Below are positions 7,692 to 14,865 of a DNA stretch of 18,965 nt, piece after piece. Below the pieces are notes generated by a model. That model was given only the letters and a program-made list of their open reading frames with translations, was not told the DNA's origin and did no database searches. Both the position numbers and the translations under genes were made by a program. This DNA comes from Acidimicrobiales bacterium. Lineage in GTDB: Bacteria > Actinomycetota > Acidimicrobiia > Acidimicrobiales > JABEUL01. The stretch's first letter is position 1, and every line of letters starts with the position of its first letter. The DNA lies in the NCBI GenBank assembly GCA_013044465.1, contig JABEUL010000084.1, forward strand, positions 1 to 18,965. The letters are read 5' to 3'.

Positions 7692-7847
7692 TTAATTCTT
7701 CCTGCTTATCTTCGTCAAAAGAACGTGGTCCCACCAATAGTCAAATCTATATGCCATTCTCACTAAGTCCATAGGCGAGTCCACACCTTCACTCCAAACA
7801 ATGCCAATTGCACTTTCGTCTACTTTATTACCTACTACTTTTTGAGG
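7692..7847 (-). pseudogene. Possible C-terminal remnant of an unknown protein
   Basis: This minus-strand stretch of 51 sense codons ends in TAA at 7694-7692 and has a protein-like composition (VDESAIGIVWSEGVDSP, then RMAYRFDYWWDHVLL). No ATG or ribosome site is present at its beginning; a stop codon (7850-7848) closes it upstream. It lies in the 305-bp gap 7631-7935, which otherwise shows only the weak hairpin at its left end. It may be the tail of a decayed gene. Chance is possible. Confidence 0.25.
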
Positions 7848-7935
7848 TTAACTTTTCAGTTCACACTTCACTCAAACCACGCCACTTGAGCTACAGATAA
7901 AGCACCGCAATTCTCCCCCTGCGGTTATACGCACT

Positions 7936-8358
7936 ATGGCCAATGACGGTAATCACTTAGCAGGCAGAATCTCGTTACATCCAGACGAATCGCTAAACGA
8001 GCTTGACCCAATGGTTGGAAAGTGGAAAGTGAATGGATCATTTGTTCAAGGTTATGTCAACTTTGCTTGGATGGAGGGCAGATTCTTCATGATTCAGCAA
8101 GTTGATTTCCATCGATGTGATGTCACCATAAAAGGAGTTGAATACATCGGATCTCACGAGGATACAAAGAGCCTAAAATCCCACCAGATGTACAGTCGTG
8201 GAAGCAACTTCACGTATACCTGGTCCGTTGAGGGGAGGTCCATAAAGATATGGTTTGGGGATCAAAGTTCAGACAACTTCTTTGTGGGAGAATTTGACGA
8301 AAATATGAACTCCTACTCCGGCAGTTGGCAGTTGGCAGTGGCCAGGTGTAGGTTATGA
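7936..8358 (+). CDS. DUF1579/lipocalin-like protein, C-terminus frameshifted by a 7-bp duplication
   Basis: The product of 140 aa as read resembles small actinobacterial proteins of the DUF1579-like kind, predicted as lipocalin-like beta barrels of unknown role. Matching features, from memory of the family, are MVGKWKVNGSF (26-36), FAWMEGRFFMIQQVD (43-57), IKGVEYIGSHED (64-75), SNFTYTW (90-96) and IWFGDQSSDNFFVGEF (104-119). The expected ending is SG-x-WQWPG-x-GYEAT-x-T. Here the frame instead reads SGSWQLAVARCRL and stops at 8358. Removing one copy of a 7-bp tandem repeat at 8321-8341 restores WQWPGVGYEATMTRMDLEEL with a stop at 8393-8395, giving 150 aa. The intact gene would therefore span 7936-8395. 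Start ATG at 7936 fits the family. Confidence 0.78.
   Translation: MANDGNHLAGRISLHPDESLNELDPMVGKWKVNGSFVQGYVNFAWMEGRFFMIQQVDFHRCDVTIKGVEYIGSHEDTKSLKSHQMYSRGSNFTYTWSVEGRSIKIWFGDQSSDNFFVGEFDENMNSYSGSWQLAVARCRL
8321..8341 (+). repeat. Triple 7-bp tandem repeat causing a frameshift
   Basis: GCAGTTG occurs twice (8321-8327, 8328-8334) and is followed by GCAGTGG (8335-8341). The restored coding frame needs only two units, so one 7-bp unit appears to have been gained by slippage. Confidence 0.85.
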
Positions 8359-8395
8359 GGCAACTATGACTCGCATGGATCTAGAGGAGTTGTAA

Positions 8396-8739
8396 ACCCT
8401 CCCTGGCATCATGACAGGCTAGTAGACATACGAGGCTAAGAATTTGGTATTCAATTAATTGTCCGGACAGTATTGTCTGTTTCATGGAGATAAGGTGTCT
8501 CAAAAGTTGCACTGGTCGATTTGCCAGATGTTAGGCGTCCAAAGAATGTAGAGCATTCCCGCTTATTGAGGCAATGTTAACCATCGGTTTTCTTGGCGGA
8601 GATTCTAAGTCAGCAATTATGCGAAGGTGCAAATGTAAGCAGGTTTTTAAGCCTCCTCTCTTTAGTAATAATCTCGAGGCTTTTAAGCTGGAAGATATAG
8701 ACCACCTAGTACTTTAAAGTCTTCAAACTGATAACTCGA
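8396..8739. other. 344-bp gap with one doubtful short ORF
   Basis: The plus strand has an open stretch that includes an ATG-started frame of 47 codons at 8574-8717, containing RRCKCKQVFK and a leucine-rich end. GAGG lies only 2 nt before the ATG, too close for a normal ribosome site. I do not recognise it. A CTCGAG site, the recognition sequence of XhoI/PaeR7I, lies at 8673-8678. Nothing else is evident. Confidence 0.35.
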
Positions 8740-9474
8740 TTGGAATTATGCATTGGATATGATTGTTTTGTGAAAGACAATCAAGTTCTTCAAGATACCG
8801 ATGTTCTTAAATTTCGAGGAATAAGTGGCCAGAACTGGATAAACCTGGTGACGTTGGCGTTTATTACTTTAATGTCTCTTAGCCTTTTGATAGTTGGTGG
8901 ATTGGAATCTAACGGAACGCCTCCATTTATTACAGGGATATTCACAACTATTTTTACTTTGCCCATTTTTTCTCTGGTACTTTCTCATGCGGTTCGGCCA
9001 ATCGTCTTGTCAAAAGAAGCCCTCAAGATACCCAGGTTCATTTCAAGTTACGAAATACCCACAGACGAGATCGCCGGAGTGGGTCTTTTGTTCCAGGATG
9101 TGGATATGTCGAGAGCACCAAGTGGCTGGTACATTTATATATGGGATAGTGCGGGAAAGAAAAAGATGCTCGACAAATTGGTAGAAACTACGATCCTGGT
9201 GCCAAAACCGGCAAATGGAAAGAGGCGGCCCTTGATATCTATTAACAGGGATCCCACTCTTCCGCTTCCACATGAAGATCTTGACTACCTCACAAACTCT
9301 CGAACAGGAAAAGTCGCCAAGGCAATTTATGACTTCACCTTAATGGTCCAAGGACCAACAGGTCCCTTGGCGACAAAAGCACTGCAGAAGTCAACCAAAA
9401 ATGACCGATTTTCTTCTACCAAGTTCTGGGCATGGTGGTCGCCCGACGGGACAATGGAACGCATAATTAAATGA
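8740..9474 (+). CDS. Two-TM PH-like membrane protein with C-terminal WWSPDG motif (paralogue 2)
   Basis: This is a homologue of the 6899-7630 product in the same order: LKFRG, two hydrophobic helices (about 35-53 and 62-83 in the long form), the PH-like segment RPIVLSKEALKIPRF...IPTDEIAGVGLLF, a TNSRTGKVAKAIYDF segment, QGPTGPLATKALQK and a single WWSPDG near the end. The TTG at 8740 gives 244 aa. However, the GTG at 8770 gives 234 aa and places the LKFRG motif at the same distance from the start as in the paralogue (12 residues), so 8770 is the likelier start. The two copies are strongly diverged, which points to an old duplication. The disrupted DUF1579-like gene lies between them. Function is unknown. 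Confidence 0.75.
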   Translation: MELCIGYDCFVKDNQVLQDTDVLKFRGISGQNWINLVTLAFITLMSLSLLIVGGLESNGTPPFITGIFTTIFTLPIFSLVLSHAVRPIVLSKEALKIPRFISSYEIPTDEIAGVGLLFQDVDMSRAPSGWYIYIWDSAGKKKMLDKLVETTILVPKPANGKRRPLISINRDPTLPLPHEDLDYLTNSRTGKVAKAIYDFTLMVQGPTGPLATKALQKSTKNDRFSSTKFWAWWSPDGTMERIIK

Positions 9475-9575
9475 CTCATTAAATTAGCGACCCAAAGCTA
9501 TCGAATCAATGCGCATGACAATTAAATGCCTGATTTCAACTTTACGAATACCACTCTCTTTAGCGTGGTTAGGAA

Positions 9576-9585
9576 AAGGCGCCTT
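9576..9585. repeat. 10-bp perfect palindrome
   Basis: AAGGCGCCTT lies between the convergent paralogue 2 and VOC genes, next to two near-copies of CTTAGCT(T)CGA. It could be a small structural or operator site, but nothing proves a role. Confidence 0.3.
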
Positions 9586-9631
9586 AGCTTCGAGAGACCT
9601 TAGCTCGATACCAGAAACGTAACTTGCGGCA

Positions 9632-10051
9632 TCAACCTTTTTCCTTTAAAAAGATCCATTGAACTCCGTACCTGTCTGTGAATTGTCCGTAAGTGCCAAT
9701 AGGCAGTTCGTGGAGCTCTTGATATCTTTCAGTCTCAGCTCCTAAGGCTAGCTTGTCAAATATCTTTTTAATCTCGTCACTTCCATTTGCTACAACAAAT
9801 ATTGAGAACATATTTCCCTGTTTGGGCTCATATTCTGGAGCGGCCATCCAATCGGTAGCCGATAGTTCAATATGGTCACTTTTCAGCTTTGCATATATGA
9901 CTCTATTGTGCTTCTCAGGGGGAAGCTGGTCTTTCATTGGAGAATCTCCAAGTTTTGTTAACGTTAGTTCTCCACCAAAACATTCATGGTAAAAAGACAT
10001 TGCTTCGGCACAGTTGCCGTCAAATAGTAAAAATGGGTTAATTCGCAACAT
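9632..10051 (-). CDS. PhnB-like VOC superfamily protein
   Basis: This 139-aa product belongs to the vicinal oxygen chelate superfamily, PhnB/YjdN branch (also labelled 3-demethylubiquinone-9 3-methyltransferase domain). Visible signatures are INPFLLFDGNCAEAMSFYHECFGGEL (4-29), LPPEKHNRVIYAKLK (43-57), IELSATDW (61-68), GNMFSIFVV (79-87) and the closing GQFTDRYGVQWIF (122-134). Start: I prefer ATG at 10051, which gives the standard family N-terminus; a TTG two codons upstream is possible. The gene begins 23 bp after the stop of the large repeat protein on the same strand, so co-transcription is likely. Metal-binding positions and substrate cannot be assigned; many members have no known activity. 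Confidence 0.9.
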   Translation of the reverse strand: MLRINPFLLFDGNCAEAMSFYHECFGGELTLTKLGDSPMKDQLPPEKHNRVIYAKLKSDHIELSATDWMAAPEYEPKQGNMFSIFVVANGSDEIKKIFDKLALGAETERYQELHELPIGTYGQFTDRYGVQWIFLKEKG

Positions 10052-10074
10052 TCGCAAATTATAGACTCTGGTAT

Positions 10075-13000
10075 CTACTGCCTTCGTCTCAGCAAAGATT
10101 CAGAAAATATCAAAAACGAACCCAAGACCATTAGTCCAATAGCTAGTAATACAAGCTGGAAAAGAGAGGCAATACCTGTCATTGCTAGTGTTTTAACATT
10201 GGAAGTTGTTCCAATTTTTGGAAGGACATTCGAATTAACGGGCGCACTTACTGGGGCATTATTTGGGTAAGTTATCGCTACAACTTTTGAAAGTACATTT
10301 AGCGTAACTGTGTTGGTTGCTTGAGATCCATTAGGGGAAGTTATGGTGACTGCAAAAGAGTCGACTCCTGAAAAACCCGCATTTGGAGTATAGGAAAAGG
10401 ATCCATCAGCATTCATCACCAAGGAGCCATGCGATGGATTAGTGTTCCCATCTATAGCAGTACCTTGCCAAGTATTAGCTAAGACGCCATATACTTGATT
10501 CACATTAAGTTCAGTTCCAAATTGAGTCGAATAGCTAAAGTTTTGCCCCTCTGGAACCAACTTTAGGATCAATGCTCCCAAATTCCATTCATTTCCAGTT
10601 CCAGTTGCCAAACAACCAAGATTCAACTGGCATGTCACGCTACTTACATTAAAGACTCCAGTGGGCAACATATCCATACTCCAGGAGTTTCCACCATCTA
10701 CTGTTACATACAGGGAACTTTTGCCAAACTGATCTGAAAGAGATGCCACGCAGTCAAGAGCATTCACACATGATACGTCAGTTGGGTAAAGGTCGGAAGG
10801 TGCGAAACTAATCTGAGTCCACGTGGTGCCACCATCGGAGGAGACCAATGCCACAGGCATACCACCTTGTTGATCAGCTAGGGCCATGCAGTGAACTTGA
10901 TCTGGGCACGAGACAGTTTTTAGAGTGTTTATCCCATTTGGGATACTAGATGAAGTCCAAGTAATTCCACCATCGGAGGAAGTCTCGATGCCGGCAATGC
11001 CATTTCCTGAACCCACCGCCACACAATGAGTGGCCGTGGGACAAGTAACCGATGTCTTGGAAACATTTATTAGACCAGCTTCAGTCTTCCAGGTCGATCC
11101 CCCATCCAATGAATAAAGAAAATAGGACGTTAAACTTGAATCTTGACCAATTGCTACGCAGCTAGACGCTGTGGGGCAAGATAGTGAAATAACATTAACT
11201 TCGGCTGGCAGTGTGGCTTCACTCCAACTTGCTCCCCCATTGACAGTTTTGATTACTAGTCCCATGCCGTTCATGTTTGACCCGACAGCCACGCAGTTGG
11301 TATCGGTTAGGCAAGTTATCTCATTCAAAACAGAAACGTCAGATGGAAGTTGACTAACTTGCCATGAGTTGCCTCCATCAGTTGTTGTATAGGCAATTGC
11401 ACCCAAAGAGTTGGTATTCCATTTCTGACCTAATGCCACGCAGTGTGTGGCAGATGAGCAGCTGACGCTTGAGATATTGGTTACATGGCGCTCTGTAGTA
11501 TGCACTGTCCAGCTAACAGGATTTAGTGAAATTTGGTAGGAAGTCGGCACGCTTTGAGGGCATCCAACCCCGCAATTTGTTGTATGTGAACCTACGGCTA
11601 TACAGGAAGAAGATCCAATGCACGAAACGCCGAAGATAGCATCGGAGGCATTAGATTGACTTAGTGAAGTCCAGCTTTGATTGCTAAAAGCGCTGAAGTA
11701 AAAAATTGCAGGTAAATTGGAAGAGCCTCCTTGAACTACGGCTATGCAGTTAGTCGAGGATGGGCAATCCACCGAATTAATGTGTGAAGTGAAGATTGCA
11801 GGATTGGCGCTATCAACCCAAGTTAGTCCTCCGTCTGTAGTTAAAAGCACTTTCTCTGAAGTATTGGTGACCAAAACACAACTAGAAACACTCGCACATG
11901 AAACGTATGGATACTGCAACGAAGAAGGGAATGAGTTCAAAGCCCAGGTCGCGCCCGCATTGGAAGTGGAAATTACAGCACCACTAGTGTTATTCTTAAT
12001 CCCTGCGGCTACACAAAACGAAGCTGTGACACACGAAATACTGCTGTAATAAAGTGGCCCAGTTGGAGTGGCTACTTCGCTCCATGTAGCACCTCCATCC
12101 ACGGAGATTACAACTTGCCCCAGTGGCGTTGGACCAACAGTTCCACCAACTGCTGCACAAAATGTCGTTGACGCACAAGAGACACTTAAAAGTGCTCCGA
12201 TGTTTGGAGGAATCATAGCTTTAGCCCAGGTATTTCCACCGTCGCTGGAATATACTGCTGATGAACTTTCAACCGATCCCTTCCAAAATGTCCCAATGGC
12301 TGCGCAAACCCGTGTTGAAGCAACACAGGAGACGCTTGATAGATCTTGGACCCCAGAAGAAAGGGACGCATTTGACCAACTAGCACCACCATTTGAAGTA
12401 ACTATTGCAACTGCACTATTACTCGTACTTTGCCCCACTGCTACGCAATCACTTGCAGTGCTGCAGGATATACCTGCTAATTGGCCAACAACCGTCGGCA
12501 ATGATGTTTCACTATAAGATGCGGCTGGAATGTTGAGGCTAATTGATGCTGCTACGGTGTGAAATCCATTGGTTCTATCTCCAGTAGCAATGCATTGAGA
12601 AGTGAAAGGACACGATATAGCTGACAAATGATTTATTTGAGTCTCCGGAATTGTGGTGGCGGCCCAAAAAGATCCTGCATTTGTAATCGACAACGCAGCC
12701 GCGACTTCTCCTGAATTAGAACCACCAACGAGTGCACAATATGATCTGGACGCGCAAGATATGCCCTTTGAGTACGCTTTCCCAGGCGATTGATATAGGA
12801 ACCACGTGGCCCCACCATCTGGGGTATACGAAACATAACTCGCCGATGGACCTAGCGTCCCCCACGATACTGCGCAAAAATTAGGGGCTACGCATGAAAC
12901 TTCATTTGCATAGACCGCTGTTCCAGTGGGTGAAAAATTCCCAGATTTATACGGTATTCCCGTCCAAGTCACGCCACCATCGGTGGTTTCCTCCACAGTT

Positions 13001-13689
13001 GCAGTCTGGGAACAGAATAAGTAGCATGATGTTTGTCCAACCGTACCAAGAGCCATGCAAAAAGTGGCACTTGAACATGAAACTGTCGTTATGGTATCTG
13101 CTGAATTGGGTGGGGCTGGCTCAGAGATTACTTTCCATGTAACTCCTGAGTCCGAAGTGGTAGCTAATACTCCATCGCCGTTTGCAGCATCCCCGACAGC
13201 CGCACAAAATTGAGCTGTTGGGCATGAGAGTGAATATAAATAGTCACCTGATGGAAACGGCAGGAAATTCCAGGTCATACCCCCGTCGACACTTGAAAGT
13301 ACATGCCCGTTGCTCTGCAAAGTAATTCCAATGGCGAAGCATATAGTGGCTGTAGGGCACGAAACGGCATCCATGTAGTCAATTCCTTGAGGCAGACTGC
13401 CCGCATTCCAATTATTTCCATCGGAAGTCCAAAGCGCAGCACCACTGCCGTTGTCATTCACACCAACTGCAACACATCGAACCATAGAAGTGCAGGAAAT
13501 TGCATTTATTGTGGCAGCAGTCGGTGGCGAGCTTTGTGTTATTGACCAAGTATCAGGGGGGCTCGCTGCCATCACTTTTGCTGTTCCTGTTCCAACGACA
13601 GTTAACACTATGGTTAGAAGGAAGGCGGCAATTAAACAAACACTAGCTTTTCTTAGAAAACGTTCCGGAAATCGACTTCGCTTCAGCAT
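10075..13689 (-). CDS. Large secreted cell-wall-anchored protein with 21 C-x5-C / Asp-box repeats
   Basis: The 1,204-aa product starts with a long signal peptide (basic MLKRSRFPERFLRK, hydrophobic core about 17-33, likely cleavage near VMA-AS at 41). About 21 repeats of about 47 aa follow (65-1050). Each opens with a [ST]C-x5-C-[hydrophobic]AxG motif, such as SCPTATICFAIG, and most contain an Asp box such as S-x-DGG-x-TW. This pattern is that of BNR/sialidase-type beta-propeller blades; 21 units could make three seven-bladed propellers with intrablade disulfides. A cadherin/VCBS-like domain follows (about 1053-1135, NADGSFSYTPNAGFSGVDSF). The C-terminus has LAMTG (1168-1172), a membrane helix and RRRQ, an LAxTG sortase signal as used by class E sortases. 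No sialidase catalytic residues are evident, so a binding or adhesion role is likelier than hydrolysis. No ribosome site precedes the ATG; see the leader ORF. Confidence 0.88.
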   Translation of the reverse strand: MLKRSRFPERFLRKASVCLIAAFLLTIVLTVVGTGTAKVMAASPPDTWSITQSSPPTAATINAISCTSMVRCVAVGVNDNGSGAALWTSDGNNWNAGSLPQGIDYMDAVSCPTATICFAIGITLQSNGHVLSSVDGGMTWNFLPFPSGDYLYSLSCPTAQFCAAVGDAANGDGVLATTSDSGVTWKVISEPAPPNSADTITTVSCSSATFCMALGTVGQTSCYLFCSQTATVEETTDGGVTWTGIPYKSGNFSPTGTAVYANEVSCVAPNFCAVSWGTLGPSASYVSYTPDGGATWFLYQSPGKAYSKGISCASRSYCALVGGSNSGEVAAALSITNAGSFWAATTIPETQINHLSAISCPFTSQCIATGDRTNGFHTVAASISLNIPAASYSETSLPTVVGQLAGISCSTASDCVAVGQSTSNSAVAIVTSNGGASWSNASLSSGVQDLSSVSCVASTRVCAAIGTFWKGSVESSSAVYSSDGGNTWAKAMIPPNIGALLSVSCASTTFCAAVGGTVGPTPLGQVVISVDGGATWSEVATPTGPLYYSSISCVTASFCVAAGIKNNTSGAVISTSNAGATWALNSFPSSLQYPYVSCASVSSCVLVTNTSEKVLLTTDGGLTWVDSANPAIFTSHINSVDCPSSTNCIAVVQGGSSNLPAIFYFSAFSNQSWTSLSQSNASDAIFGVSCIGSSSCIAVGSHTTNCGVGCPQSVPTSYQISLNPVSWTVHTTERHVTNISSVSCSSATHCVALGQKWNTNSLGAIAYTTTDGGNSWQVSQLPSDVSVLNEITCLTDTNCVAVGSNMNGMGLVIKTVNGGASWSEATLPAEVNVISLSCPTASSCVAIGQDSSLTSYFLYSLDGGSTWKTEAGLINVSKTSVTCPTATHCVAVGSGNGIAGIETSSDGGITWTSSSIPNGINTLKTVSCPDQVHCMALADQQGGMPVALVSSDGGTTWTQISFAPSDLYPTDVSCVNALDCVASLSDQFGKSSLYVTVDGGNSWSMDMLPTGVFNVSSVTCQLNLGCLATGTGNEWNLGALILKLVPEGQNFSYSTQFGTELNVNQVYGVLANTWQGTAIDGNTNPSHGSLVMNADGSFSYTPNAGFSGVDSFAVTITSPNGSQATNTVTLNVLSKVVAITYPNNAPVSAPVNSNVLPKIGTTSNVKTLAMTGIASLFQLVLLAIGLMVLGSFLIFSESLLRRRQ

Positions 13690-13772
13690 GGCTTTGCCGC
13701 ATCTAGATTAATAAGTTGCTTGGAATCAAATAACTGGGAGCATTTAATCACAGCCAATTCAAAGTAGATCAT
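13683..13772 (-). CDS. Candidate 29-aa leader peptide overlapping the start of the repeat-protein gene
   Basis: On the minus strand a strong Shine-Dalgarno sequence, GGAGGTGG, lies about 6-7 nt before ATG 13772. The frame encodes MIYFELAVIKCSQLFDSKQL and nine more residues. It ends with TGA at 13685-13683, overlapping the ATG of the large surface protein (13689-13687) within ATGCTGA. The large gene has no visible ribosome site of its own, so translational coupling through this leader is an attractive reading. No family is recognised. Confidence 0.35.
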   Translation of the reverse strand: MIYFELAVIKCSQLFDSKQLINLDAAKPC

Positions 13773-14080
13773 TACCTGCCACCTCCGGTTAAATGCTGAA
13801 TATCACTACCATGCTAACACTGGAGGTGCAACTATGCATTTCCTGGCAAAAAATAGCTTCGCCTTCCTAAATTTGAGCAGATATAACTAAGAGCTCCCGA
13901 GGGAATAACGCCTAATATTCCAAGCTTTTACTCCAGAGCCTGTTCAAGTTCCGGTCCTTGATTCGGTTTTCTACATTTCTTTACATTAGATGCTATTACC
14001 AAGTGGCGGCATCTTTAAACCAAAACTCTCCACCACGAGTCCTTATAAATTAGAGGCCTGTTCCTAGTACTCAAATGAAG
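13690..14080. other. 391-bp region upstream of the repeat-protein gene
   Basis: Apart from the leader ORF, the inverted pair and the 18-codon plus-strand frame at 13834-13890, I see no gene. It must hold the promoter for the large gene, but no box pair is convincing. Confidence 0.4.
13780..13828. repeat. Inverted CACCTCC / GGAGGTG pair giving a Shine-Dalgarno on each strand
   Basis: CACCTCC (13780-13786) and GGAGGTG (13822-13828) are perfect reverse complements 35 bp apart. On the minus strand the first serves the 29-codon leader at 13772. On the plus strand the second lies 5 nt before ATG 13834, which opens a frame of 18 codons (13834-13890). They could also pair in RNA and hide the ribosome site. 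Confidence 0.4.
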
Positions 14081-14623
14081 TCAAGTGGATTTGTCTCTAT
14101 TGCGCTGAATGGTTTCTTCAGGAGTGTGTCCGGGCCACGGATTAAGGAGAGCTTCGTGGTACTCTTCTTGCGTGGGAGGGGGATTTAGCTGTGCTGGTAC
14201 AGGCTCTTGGGAGACATTACTTGGACTGTCAGTATTGGGGAAAGTATTCATCTCAAGTGTTGTGGACTGCAAATCATGCCATTCCCCATAGGTGTTTTTT
14301 TTGACTCTACTTTCAAATGTGTCACGAGAGTCACTCAGTACTTGACTTCTTCCCGTGAAAATTCCTTTTACATAGAGAATACAGAACGTCCCAATTGGAC
14401 CTATTACCGTTCTTCTCGCAGCCCAGCTGGAAAAGTTTGATGGGCTCGATATTGAAAGCCTGATGGACTCAAACCAAAGTTTACTGATGTATGAATTTGA
14501 ACCTGAGTTTTGGGGGGAGATTGAACTGCCATACTTCTTCTTATACGTAACTAGAGCTACCTGGTCGACAACACCAATAATAACCATCAAACCAAAAATA
14601 ATATATAACCCGTAATTAGCCAT
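14081..14623 (-). CDS. Hypothetical small membrane-anchored protein
   Basis: The 180-aa product begins with a hydrophobic helix (about 4-26, YGLYIIFGLMVIIGVVDQVALV) followed by KKKYG, suggesting an N-terminal anchor with a cytoplasmic remainder. A second, weaker hydrophobic stretch lies around 71-90 (TVIGPIGTFCILYVKGIF). The C-terminal 60 residues are polar and Pro-rich, with PPPTQEEYHEALLNPWPGHTPEET. Start ATG at 14623; no strong ribosome site is seen. I recognise no family. It is divergent from the GH3 gene and upstream of the large surface-protein gene, but 391 bp from it, so co-transcription is uncertain. Confidence 0.55.
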   Translation of the reverse strand: MANYGLYIIFGLMVIIGVVDQVALVTYKKKYGSSISPQNSGSNSYISKLWFESIRLSISSPSNFSSWAARRTVIGPIGTFCILYVKGIFTGRSQVLSDSRDTFESRVKKNTYGEWHDLQSTTLEMNTFPNTDSPSNVSQEPVPAQLNPPPTQEEYHEALLNPWPGHTPEETIQRNRDKST

Positions 14624-14865
14624 GGCTCACGCACCGAAAGCCATTGAGACTGACCCTGAAATATCACTTCTATGCCGGAAGAATCCAGAAGATTTCGCAT
14701 TTTTCATCTGTCTTTATAATAGATTGAACAAAGGTAAATTGCTGGGAACAGCATCTAATTCTCAGTCATAACTTTTCTCTTAAACATTGGACTTGAGAAT
14801 TTTTGGCTGCCTTATCAAGTTCGTGCAGGGCAAGTCCACGCTGTCCACAGTCTCAAATTTAAAAG

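Noticed and set aside
8574..8717. 47-codon ATG frame on the plus strand with RRCKCKQVFK
   Set aside because: Ribosome-site spacing is too short and no family is recognised; kept only as a note within the gap entry.
12068..12517. 149-codon open frame on the plus strand
   Set aside because: It lies wholly antisense to the repeat-protein gene; long antisense frames arise from that gene's biased, repetitive codons.
10075..13689. Large repeat protein as an active sialidase
   Set aside because: Asp boxes are structural; no Arg triad or other sialidase catalytic pattern was seen, and the C-x5-C openings suggest a generic propeller.
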